This document shows, piece after piece, positions 25,912 through 35,961 of a stretch of 40,006 nucleotides of DNA. How positions within the stretch are numbered: the first letter of the stretch is position 1; every line of letters begins with the position of its first letter. The position numbers and the translations under genes were made by a program. Origin of the DNA: Dissophora ornata (lineage: Eukaryota > Mortierellomycota > Mortierellomycetes > Mortierellales > Mortierellaceae); NCBI GenBank assembly GCA_025201705.1, contig MU616772.1:3499-43504 (forward strand), in the 5' to 3' direction. The notes beneath the pieces are model-generated. The model did not search any database and had not been told where the DNA came from. It saw only the letters and a list, made by a program, of their open reading frames with translations.

Positions 25912-26937
25912 AAGACATTGATATAAATGAAAATACATGTATAGCCAATGTTTTCTTCAAGACGAGATATCCATTGAATAGCGATCCCGGCAGGGAACTG
26001 TTACGTGGATGTGGGACGCATGTTTGACTTGGAAAGAAAAACGAAATAAGTACAAACGCTATGGACCCTTCCTTGCGGTGTGTTTGTGCTCATTAGTAGC
26101 AACTACAATGGTTCTATTACAGAGCCGAGGAAAAGACCCTGGCACTGGTCAATTTTCCTAATTTCTGTGATGGCACCTCATGCCAAACTAACTCTTCCCA
26201 GTCCACGTGGTGGGCGTTTGCTACTGAGCTTTCTTTTCGGCACACGCTCAGTGGTGTGCTTTGTGGTGATGCCAGCTATCAGCTACTCCATGGATGAGTC
26301 CACACGCCTTCAGCAAGGCTCACTCGATGTATTTGTATATCGCTTCTAAAGAGTTGGTGGATTTTTTTTTGACTGTCCGTTTACTTCTTCCCAAGAGAAA
26401 AAAGAGAAATTCGGCTCAACCGTCGACCAAGTTCTCGCCGCGTGTTTTTGGAATGGATCGGGCGACGCGAGAAAAGAAACAGACATGACGCATAAATTGG
26501 CGCACAAAGAAAAGTAAATGAGAAAAGTAATCGCTGTCTGCCAGCAATACAAAGCAATTTCGTTCGTTTTATACTCAAAGGATCGAGCCCAGCGGGTCCT
26601 CCATTGCGCCGTCAATGATAAATCGCGACGGTTAGCAGTGCCGAAAACTGTGGTTACAGGACAATGTAGTCGGAGATACTAACAAAGTAGGCGTTTTCCA
26701 AAAGGACATTAGGTTGCAGTGTGTCAGTGTGTTGAGTAGAGATTCTAAAACGAGTGAATCAAATCTAAAGGTGGCTCTTTCTGTTGGTATCGAAGTAAAA
26801 CTCGCGCTATGAAAGTTGATATTACGGCGCTAGCTTGGCTTGTGTGGATAAGGAGAGAGCTTCACATCAGAATCAAGGATTCTGCTGCCAACCGGACTAA
26901 ACGACGGAAAGTCGAGAGTGCTGAATCTTGCAACGTA
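25912..26937. other. Intergenic between convergent AlaRS and RTC4-like genes
   Basis: About 1 kb with no supported gene on either strand. It carries the 3' ends of both flanking transcripts. No canonical AATAAA was found close to the AlaRS stop; AAATGAAAATA and GAAATAAG variants are present. Short frames here have no recognisable product. Confidence 0.5.
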
Positions 26938-29900
26938 TCATGGATGTAACGCGTTGTCGTGAATGTACGTGCCAAACGCGACACTGTCCCTCATGATCTC
27001 CAACGCTTCTTCCAAGGAGGCGTCCTCGTCTTCCTTCTCATCTCTTAGTCTGAGATTTCTCCGATCCTCTGCAATCAGTCGCAGGCCTGCCTCAGGGACC
27101 AAAACTTGCTCAATGTACTCGATCGGCTTTTGAGGCTGCGCTAGCTCGCGCGTCAAGATATTTGTTTCCAAGAAAAATCGGACCAGGATCTTGGACAGTT
27201 CTTCTGAACCCCTGGAGCCGTAGTATCCAGGCTATTAAGGCCAAGGAGAATGATGAGTCAGAAGCGGGAACAAGAAAAAAAAAACCAATAAATCGTTTTC
27301 GTAAGAAAATGAATATCTGTTCCTTACCATCGTATGCTCGACATTGGCTAAAAGCACGTGTGGGTTCCTAGCCCCGAGAGTGCCCATGCGCTCATAATTA
27401 CTTAGTGCCCTGTCTAGAAATGTACTTGGCACGCGTCTCTCTATAACACCTCGCAGCTGCTCCTTCATCTTGGCAACCCGGCCTGGTAGCTCCGAGAAAT
27501 TGATATGTAAAGGATAATCGCGTTCGGTTCCCTGGGGCACGATCGTTTCCTCGTAAATATGTATACGGCAGAATTCATATTTGTCGATCCAAGAAGGAAC
27601 TTCGCTGCGAACGATAGAGTCATCCCTGCCATTCGCGTCGTCGCCGCTGTTGCCATCATCGTCGTCCACGATCTCGATGCTGCTGCTGTAAGCACTTTCC
27701 ACCTGGACTTTGGTCCCGTCATTGATCTTGAGATTTGCTTGCTGTCGAGCTCGGTGGAGTCCCCGCGGCCGTGGTTGTCGCTTCGTTTTTTTTGGATTCG
27801 TAGCTTCATCTGGTCCCTCTCCTTCAAATGTCAAAGAATTGTGCGTTAACAAAGGAGTTTCTAGGTCCTGAATAACAGTGGTGCCAGTGAGTTCTAAATC
27901 TAGGTTTGATGACGATTCTCTACGATGTTGCTGCTGCGAGTGCGCAGATCTTGACATATTCATTAGAACCTTGGCTAGGGCAGTCGAGAGTCGTTTGGAT
28001 TTGTTCTTTGGCAACGCATCCCCGCAATAGGGGCATGTATCCTCAGACCCACAGTTTTTATCTAGCACTTGAAGGAAAAATAAAAATTGCAAAAATAACA
28101 CTTGTCAACTACAAGATTCGAAACTGTGGAAACGCATACTAAGAAGAATTATTACCTGTGTCGGGAATGTCATCGTCGGAAAGAAACATAACTTCGCTTG
28201 GAATCACCATACGGGGTCTCTTTTTACTTGGTGACGGCAATTGGAATCCTCTATCCCCAGCTTTCGGCACCGCTCTTGCCTGGGGGCTCTTTAGAAGGTG
28301 GCTATCGCTACCTTTCTCTGAACCTTCGCCTGCCGTCCTCGAAGGAGTCCCGAATCGTGATGGCGTAAAGCGCGTGGGTGTTGTAAGACGGCTATCCTCT
28401 TCAGCGCTCGAGTCGCTCGCCACAGATTTCCTCCGCTTCTTGTCGAACGTCTGAGCGTCACCGCCCCTGCCATTGCTCTCGCTCTCCGATGACTCTTTTA
28501 GAACGAGAGCATCAAATGAACTGTCGCCAGCGTTGGAATGTCGGGCAGATGCAGATGAAATTGTAGAAGATTTACGCTGCTGAGTAAACCGTGCTGCTCT
28601 GGATATGGATTTTGATTTCATTGTTTGTTCCTTCGAATCCCTGTCCCCGCACGATATCGGACTGGGGCTAGGGGTACGCCTGACCTTGCCAACCGCAATA
28701 CCGTCTCCTTTACGTGCGCTCGAATTTGGCCGACTTGAAGAGGCCGTCGGCATTGTCGATCGGTTCTGACCGAGGTTAAAAAAATCGAGACTCCTCCTTT
28801 CGTCTGCTTTCCTGAGCCTCTCTTTCTCTTCTTTACCATTTTTAGACACTGCCTGCAGTTCTGTGGTGGAGACGTCTTGCCCTTTCCCCCTAGCCCCCAT
28901 GGTTTTAATAGGCGCCGGCGATCCGGTTCCGAACAAGTGCGCGAATATTGGACGATCCTCATCCCTAACAACCAGGGGCTTGGAAACACGGATGGCAGTG
29001 AGCTTTTTATCGCTGGACCCAACTTTGGCCATGCCCTGTTGGTGGCTATCCTTTTTTCTCCTTTGAAAATCTTTGGTCTCTGTATCGTCATGGCCGAAAT
29101 CGCTGGTGGAAGGGACGATTTCTTCCACAAAGTCAGCCTCCGATTCCTTGATGTCTACTTTGATCCGAGATTTTAATGCCGATGTTGTTGACGACGACGA
29201 CGCCTTATCACGCTCAGTATAGTCATGGCATTTCCTGGCCGGTAATGCAGGCAGCGCAGAAAGTTCGAGCGGCACTTCCCTCGCCTTGGTGCCTAAGGGA
29301 TATGCCTTGAAAGGGTCGACGTCCTCTAAGTCGGAATCCGACTCTGAGACAGGACGCCCGCGTCTCAGATCCGCATGCTGGGCTCGATAGATGCTGTGGT
29401 CTTGCAGCCGTCCCTTCTTCATTTCCTTATCCCTGCGACCGTCGCCGTTACGACCGTCAACTCGATCGCGGCTGCTGTCCTGACTGGATGAATAATTGGC
29501 AGATCCTTGTCGGTCTCGTATCATGCGCCTGATCTTGATCTCGTCTCCGAGCCTCATTTTTGTCCTGTGATCTAATGCATCGTATTCCTCTTCAGTCTCC
29601 GGAAGATCAGGCGGCGACTTCATTGTCTCGATCAGCTTTGTTGATTTCCTGATGGTCTTTGGCGAGACGATGATGCTTCTGGCTTCCATCCGTGGTCTTA
29701 CGGAAGGGGAGGATGGTGGTGGCGGCGATAGAGATTCATGTGCTGAGCTGGAGACGGAGGGCATATCAATGGTGGTACCTTTGGGGCGTCGCAAGGATAG
29801 TGGAGATGCCATGGGAGATTTCAATTGGTGCTTCCGGGGCGTCACTTGTGAGGGGGGGTGCCTTCCAAAGTCTGGTGATGATCGATCTTCTGCGTGACAG

Positions 29901-30406
29901 CGGTGTCGCTGAGGAGACTCCATCTGGCTGTGCTGATCTTCCAGGTCAGAATTAAACATCGGCTTGAACTTCTCTTTGCCCTTTGGGCTATTTAGCTCGT
30001 CTCTTTCGGTAGAGCCATCATTTGACGCCCTGCTGGATCTGATTTTTTGGTCTGGGCCCGTGATGCTGTTCTTTTTCTGCTGCTGCTGCTGATCGCTCCT
30101 TGGGACATTGCTAGTGGTCAGATACCGTGTCCGAGTTGAGCTGGACGGATCATCTCGCACACCCTCTTGTTTCGCCTGGGGTTTGTTGTCCTTGGCCCCA
30201 TCGCCTGCCCCATTGTCTTCCTGTTCATCATCATCGTCCGCGAATCGTTGGTGGTGGCCGTGTAAAGAACTGTCACTGCGTTTGTTTCTGCCTTCAATAA
30301 AGTCATCAACGCTTCCGCTCAAGTCGAACATCTTTTCCCCATGATATTGTGGCTGGAATTTAGGCCTATAGCCCGGACGCCGAACTTCTGGTGAGCCTTT
30401 TGGCAT
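26938..30406 (-). CDS. RTC4: RTC4-domain protein with long disordered N-terminus
   Basis: Three exons on the minus strand: 30406-28156, 28061-27328 and 27231-26938; 3279 nt, 1092 aa, phases consistent. The C-terminal 185 residues form the RTC4-like domain: FCRIHIYEETIVPQG, DYPLHINFSELPGRV, STFLDRALSNYE, PGYYGSRGSEELSKILVRFF and QVLVPEAGLRLIAEDRR, ending SVAFGTYIHDNA. A short Cys motif (C754, then CPYC at 760-763) precedes it, as is common in the family. The first 750 residues are Ser/Arg/Lys/Asp-rich, with basic clusters such as KKRPRM, and look disordered and nuclear. Yeast Rtc4 was found as a factor affecting telomere capping; its biochemical role is unknown. The frame is open upstream to about 30517 but the first ATG is at 30406 (AAAATGCC). 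An upstream exon cannot be excluded, since CAG, TAG and CATAG acceptor-like sites lie at 30480-30525. The domain call is confident; the start is not. Confidence 0.82.
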
Positions 30407-30946
30407 TTTTGGATCCTCCAGACTTTCAGCCGGCGGTGACCACACTTGATGGCGAGTTTTTTTTTTTTCGTCACTAGGACGCTGTCCCTCTATGCAGCAC
30501 AGGATGTCAGTCAACAAGCTAAGGGGTGCGTGTCAAGTTCAATTGACCTTGCTATATGGTGCATTTGATAGATCAATAGGATGTATGTTAGTCGAGCACC
30601 CTGGCATAGTTTTTGCGCCACTAAATTTGACTGAAGAGTTTTCCCATACTCAGCGACGACTGACTACTGATCGCAGGCAGAGTCTGAAGACCAAAATTGT
30701 CCAGAGAGACGCGGCCGTAGTTTGCTTGATGAGCGATGCGCACGCGGTTGCGCTTCAATGATGGCCACCGGGAATCTCGATGCAGTAAAAAAAAGGTGTG
30801 GAAAGTGATGGACTTGATCTTTTTCCACTTCAAAGTGACTGTTCCTCCAGGGAGGGACCATCAAGGAAACGGTAATTTTTATTTTATTTTATTTTTGCAA
30901 ATCCGATATTGTACAATGATGGTTGTCCAAAAAAAAAAAAAAAATG
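30407..30946. other. Promoter of the RTC4-like gene and 3' end of the next gene
   Basis: 540 bp between two genes transcribed leftward. Near 30878-30893 three overlapping TTTATT hexamers read AATAAA on the minus strand and would end the SAP-motif gene; an A-run sits at 30930-30944. The 30480-30520 part may hold a splice acceptor for an upstream exon of the RTC4-like gene. Nothing else is seen. Confidence 0.5.
30878..30893 (-). terminator. Overlapping poly(A) hexamers of the SAP-motif gene
   Basis: Three AATAAA hexamers in 5-bp register on the minus strand, 54-69 nt past the stop at 30947. This is a strong 3'-end signal for the gene to the right. Confidence 0.65.
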
Positions 30947-33584
30947 CTAATGAAGTGAAGGGGATTCAATTTCCCCAGAAACAACGCCTGACTCTGGCTC
31001 TGTCTGTGGCGGTGATGGCAAAGGCTGAGCATCACGTTGTCCAACCTGTCCTGAAGCTGGCAATGGGGGCTGGGATTCCCTACGCGAAGTCTCGGTTTCT
31101 TCTACTGTTGCTGTATCATCGTGGGATGAATCCAGAGCTGCAGTCCGGGTTAGGAGGCTGCCTCCTCTGGATCCGAACGTGGTTGAGAAAGGAAGAGCTC
31201 TCGATGCAATTCGCGCCATTTCAGACTGGACATTGGCTTCCATCTCTCGCACCACAGCCTCAATATCCGCGGGGTTGATTGAGGAGCGCCTCCGATCCGT
31301 GAAGGTCGGCATAGGGTTACGATTGGGGTTCGGTGACGGTGGGGTTAGAGGAACGCTGTGCTGCGGATGGGTGCTACCTTGGGCTGGACCTTCAGTGTTC
31401 GTTCTAGAATCAAGATTTCCGCCACTGCCGCCGTCACTGTTGCCCTGGAGGCTGGCGCCACCAGTATTGTTACCGTCACTACCGGAGGCCAGTTCAACAG
31501 ACACCACGGGCACTGAAGGGGCTGTCGTCGTAGTTTGGCTATCTTCTGAAGGCGCCACCAAACTACCTGCATTACCTCCCATTTCCGTAGAATCCTCGGA
31601 TACATGCTGTGAATCTAGTGCGTTCTCAACGACAGGCTCCGACAATGGAGTCTCGAAAGATTCCAGAGGTATTTGATCAAGAACTGTTGAGCGAGCCTGA
31701 GTTTGGTCCTGCTCGTTCAATTGGGTATGTTCATGCTGCGGTTGTTGCTGTTGTAATTGGCTGATGATGGCGCTAGAGTTGTCCGAAGCAATATCGGGAG
31801 ATTCACTGGGATGAGAGAATCGTCCATGTACACGTCTTCTGCGACGCCTACTCACCTCTCCAGTGAGCAGTACTTGATGGTCCTCTTCAATGTGTAGGTT
31901 TGCTGCGAGAGCGTTTCTCATCGCGGCTCTGCCACGCTGCGTGCTATCGCTGAATTCACGATATCTCTCCTCCAAAAGCCCGTTCGCTCTGCTGAGAGTT
32001 GATAGTGATGAGGCAGAGTGGGACGCACCTCCGTCGGCGGCTCCTTCTGAAGTCATACTCGAAGCCGGAGTGGGTGTAGAAGGGGAGGTGGGATAGAGCT
32101 GAACTAGCATCAGACCATTGTCGCGGAGTGGGTATTGTGGTTGCTGCTGTTGCTGCTCTTGTGGCTGTTGAGGCTGCTGCTGGTCTTCTTGCATTGACTG
32201 TTGCTGCTGTGCATCCTCGGACAGCGGTGGTCGCTCTCCTTGCAAGGTCTGAAGTGCGTGTCGACGTTGCTGTTGCGTCTGCTCCGGTTGTGTCTGCTCC
32301 GGTTGTGTCTGCTCCGGTTGTGTCGGCGGTAGATGTCGCGGTCTCCCCCTTGCGTGGAGTGTCTGTATGTAGAGCTGTCTCATATGTTGATGCCGTAATT
32401 CCTGTGCTTGAAGCAGCTGCTCCTGGATATGACGTTCCACAAGCCTTCTCTCAGGAGAACCGGGACGCGCGCTATATAATTCACCCGAGACTGGATCAAA
32501 GACCTCGGAAGAGAAAGCTGCTGACGGGGAAGCACTCCAATCCTCAGTTCCGAAACTCTCTGGCGCACTCTCCATTGACGCGATTTCGCTTCGGGAATGG
32601 GGTCTTAAAACAAACGCCCGCTGCCGCTCCAATGTATCCCCACGCCTGAGTGATCTTCTCATCGAGGCTGCTGTCGACGTTGCGGTTGAGGTCACTGCTG
32701 TTGCTGCTGTTGCTGCTGTTTCAGAGGAAGCTACGGGAATGATGAGTCCAGACATGTCTGGTCGCGTGCGACTTTGCCTTGATCCCCGGCTTTGAGCACT
32801 GGTTGCCTCGGCCGCTGCAGCTGGGCTGGTCACGGCACTCACACTGCTCAGGAGCGAAGGCTGGCCCTGTTGATATGCGAAAAGGTCATTGGAGAGGAGC
32901 CTATGAGCCATTCTCCGTCTACTCCCCGACTGTGAAAGCCCCTGGTTCGCCAAGAGATATCGTAGAGCAGCGCCTGAGGAGCTCACCGATGATGGACCCT
33001 CGCTGGGAACAGGGGAGTCGCTGGTTCGCGAGGGCGGTCGTGGGGATGAATCCCTTTCGAGAGCGGGCAGTGTATGGCGCGATAGTTGCGATAATCGCTG
33101 CGACTGATGGTGATTGTGGTGTCGATGCGAGCTTTGAGTTGCACTGGTTTCGTTGGTGTTGGTATTGGTGTTGTTGCTGATGTCAGTGTGCTCGCCGGCA
33201 ATGTGGTGGATGGTGTGCGGGCGAGGTAAGGGCGGATTCGCACTGTACGGGTGAACGCTCCTGTATCGCAGGGCGGTTTCTTTGACGAGGAACTCGAAGA
33301 TACGCTTGAAGAAGTGGTCGTTTACGTCAAAGCAGTCGACAAACTGCTCAAAGTCGAAAGTGTAGGACGGCTACGAGGCGCATTGATAGGTGCGAGAGTG
33401 AGAGACAAGGTCGTGGTATTAGAGACAATGGGCGATCGTAGCCTACGTGAGCATCTCTTGTCAATAGCATGGGCTGTGATGGACATACGTTCTCCTTGTT
33501 GACAGAATCGAGAATCCCATCAAAGAGCATCTTGATCTTTGTCATCAACTCATCCTCAAGGTTGCGACTCACTGGACGGCCCAT
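30947..33584 (-). CDS. Unrecognised Ser/Gln-rich protein with SAP-like motif
   Basis: Two exons on the minus strand, 33584-33489 and 33370-30947, joined in phase 0 across a 118-nt intron (GTATGT donor, CGTAG acceptor); 2520 nt, 839 aa. I do not recognise the family. Residues 1-75 look folded: MGRPVSRNLEDELMTKIKML, then TFDFEQFVDCFDVNDHFF and KRIFEFLVKETALRYR. At about 167-197, ALRYLLANQGLSQSGSRRRM followed by AHRLLSND resembles a SAP motif (helix, GLS-SG turn, basic helix ending in RL), which in other proteins binds AT-rich DNA. The rest is Ser, Gln, Thr and Pro-rich and probably disordered, with poly-Gln runs (about 235-290) and three exact QTQPE units. A basic RRRRRRVHGRF stretch could be a nuclear localisation signal. 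Start context is good (TTACCATGG). The likely role, nuclear or chromatin-associated, is inference. It lies in tandem with the RTC4-like gene. Confidence 0.8.
32279..32323 (-). repeat. Three tandem 15-bp repeats coding QTQPE
   Basis: The 15-bp unit CTCCGGTTGTGTCTG is repeated three times without change on the plus strand, coding TQPEQ units on the minus strand inside the Gln-rich part of the SAP-motif protein. Perfect identity suggests recent slippage. Confidence 0.85.
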
Positions 33585-34890
33585 GGTAACAAGGCAGGGT
33601 AACTGACTAGGTTGGGCTTGGAGCTATCGGGGAAGAAAAGCAAGGCGGTTGGCGGAGGGGTAAGCGCTGCAACGGAATGGGTGCGTGCGGTACAGGGAAA
33701 GGGATGTTGGCTTGGATGTGTGGGTGAGAAGAGAGAGAGACGGCGCGGTAGGGGGCGATGAGCAGGGGTGCAGAAAGGTTTGTTCTCGAGGTCAAGAAAA
33801 GAAAAAGTAGCTGGTCTGTGCTGCCAGGTATCAGGTGCAACAATGGACGATGGGCATGCCTCTTCCAGATTATCGGATTAAGACGACTGATAATTAATAA
33901 AAGATGGGGCTGCGGAGCTGAGCGGGGAGAGTTGCAGTGGTATGGTCGACGCCAGCTTTGGTGCAGCTGATCGTTGGTGATTAAAATAGGAGCGAGGCCG
34001 ATGGAAATGATGAAGCGACGATCGTGCGATGATGGCTAATGATTTTTCTTTTGAAAAATTGAAAAATTGAAAAACACAAATTTTGCGCAGATGATCACGT
34101 GCACTGCGGAGGATTGCCGTAACAGCGGTATCAGCCATATCAGCCCTCGCCTCATCGAACTCCAATAAATTCTGTCGGTGGATGCTGAGGCACCTTGTCC
34201 TGCGGCGATTGGCAGGGAGTGACCGCACAGCAACGTTGTAAATCGTCCATGTGCACGTTTTTGTTGCTTATTGTGTACCTTGCGAGCTTGAAATTGCAAT
34301 ATATTCAACATGTCTGAGACGCAGGAGAGGCGTGGATCTTGCATCTGGGTGTTGAATTGGCAGAGCCGGCCAGGCAAGACGCGACTCGTGGCTTGATGAA
34401 GGCGGGTGGCCCTGTGGCGACAAGTTGCTTTGAAGCACGGAATTGCAGAACGTCTGTGGCCATGTTGACCAAGGACATCATTGCTCTGTATGCCGGTGGC
34501 TCTGGACAGTGTTTCTCAAGCGAAGTGATGGGCAAACACATATTTTTTTTATTACGAAATACAGCCGTAGCGGGATCGACACCGGCACACTGCACTCTGC
34601 ACTGACCAGTGGCGCACATGGCTGTAGTCGTTGCCCATGATATCATTGGCGCATGCCGTATTGCGTCTCGTTCTCATCAGCTCCAAGAGCGCGTGGGCGT
34701 GTGCCCAGCATGTCTTTGTTATGGATTGACGGGTGAATTCGATCAGGATAAACTGGGACATGCATTATGCGAGTGCTGTGTGTGTACACGTAGACTGGTC
34801 CGAGTCCTCATTTTCTCGGGGACAGTGCTTTTCGGCGAGGTAAATCGAGTGTACATGTACAGTACGCACGCTTCTTTTTCTACAAAATAA
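33585..34890. other. Gene-poor interval right of the SAP-motif gene
   Basis: No gene is supported. Near 33585-33800 lies the minus-strand leader of the SAP-motif gene (CT-rich on that strand). At 34053-34073 TTGAAAAA is repeated three times (TTGAAAAATTGAAAAATTGAAAAAC). At 34560-34626 a 7-bp perfect inverted repeat flanks 53 bases but does not fold into a convincing tRNA. The open frames have no recognisable product. Confidence 0.5.
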
Positions 34891-35528
34891 TAGTTGATTC
34901 TGTGCTTGGGCAACATGGAAGCAAGCACCAGTGCAAAAAGGGGACGTTTCTTTTTTTTTTTTTTGTTTTGGGGGTCGGGGTTACCCCCTAGATCATCACT
35001 CGACCTGTCCGCAGGCCTGGACTCTGCTCCCTTCCTTGGCCTTGTCTTACCTGTGAACAGTTCGCCCATCTTGGCGACCAACAACATCCTCGGGCCCTCG
35101 TCTTGTGCGCTGTGCAGGAGAGCAAAGGTGTCGAACAAAGGCAGGTTGATTCTTGTGTGTGTGTTGTGTCGTGTTTGTGTTGTGTGTTTATTGCCATTGG
35201 GGCATTATTGGCGTATTATTGCCGGTGTGTTTCGCCGCCAATGCAAACACAGATGTGGTTGTCCACCGCGTGTCTGCACACTGGCTCGCCTCTCTCTCTC
35301 TTTGTTAGACCTGTTGGCAGGAGCGAGTCCCGGCCCTGGTGCGCCTCTCTTGTTGTTTGTTGTTGCTGCAGTTGTTAGTTGTATCCATGTATTCACCCCT
35401 CTCTCTCTCCCCCTCTGTTTTGTTCTGTTTGTTTTGCTGCTCTGCTCTCTTCTCGCACTCCTATTTTTTTCCCCCTCCTCCTTCTTGTCATTCATCTCCC
35501 CACTCATCCGTCTCTCCATCTCTCTCTC

Positions 35529-35577
35529 TCTCTCCATCCATCTCTCCATCCATCCATCCCATCCCATCCCATCCTTC
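35529..35577 (+). repeat. CCAT / CCCAT minisatellite
   Basis: Imperfect runs of CCATCCAT change into CCCATCCCATCCCATCC, a simple tetra-/pentanucleotide array within the CT-rich leader. Confidence 0.75.
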
Positions 35578-35859
35578 CTTCCCTCGCTCTCGCAACATTC
35601 CCCATGCCCAACCCTCCCGCCACTTGAAAGAACCCGACATAGAAACACTACTTACTCTTTGCTCAACCGCCAGACAACCCAACACGCGCCCTGTGCCGAG
35701 CAACGCCTCTCTTCCTCCTACATCCTTTCCTTCCTCAGCTCTCTCTCTCTCTCTCCCTCTCAACATTACTTAATCCGACCGGCTACTCATCATCCACCCC
35801 GTCATTTTCATTGCTCTCTATTCGCTTATTTGTTGCCCTCCACCCTCACTTGCTTGCCC

Positions 35860-35864
<5 letters not shown>

Positions 35865-35912
<48 letters not shown>
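35865..35912 (+). repeat. (TC)24 microsatellite
   Basis: Forty-eight bases of uninterrupted TC dinucleotides end about 50 bp before the ATG at 35962. Long CT tracts can form non-B DNA and act as GAGA-like promoter elements; here they may also lie in the 5' UTR. Confidence 0.9.
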
Positions 35913-35914
<2 letters not shown>

Positions 35915-35961
35915 CAACCCTACCAGTTGTCATCAGAGAGTGCACCCACCGCTTTCCACCC

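Larger units (their letters stand above)
34891..35961 (+). promoter_or_regulatory. CT-rich promoter/leader of the 35962 gene
   Basis: From about 35280 to 35930 the plus strand is overwhelmingly C and T, with CTCTCTCTC, CCATCCATC and CCCATCCCATCC arrays and T-runs (34950-34963). Such pyrimidine-rich tracts mark promoters and leaders of strongly expressed fungal genes. The 425-codon open frame across this stretch (34894-36171) is Ser/Leu/Pro-rich from the CT repeats and is judged noncoding except for its last part, which is the first exon of the next gene. No TATA box is obvious. Confidence 0.5.

Noticed and set aside
33607..33843. Minus-strand frame upstream of the SAP-motif gene.
   Set aside because: Pro/Ser/Leu-rich translation of a CT-rich leader with no family match.
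34560..34626. Possible tRNA gene: 7-bp perfect stem TACAGCC/GGCTGTA 67 bases apart, with a GTGTCGATCCC B-box-like word on the minus strand.
   Set aside because: No consistent D, anticodon and T stems could be drawn, the A-box is poor, the B-box is off consensus at two positions, and there is no downstream T-run on the minus strand.
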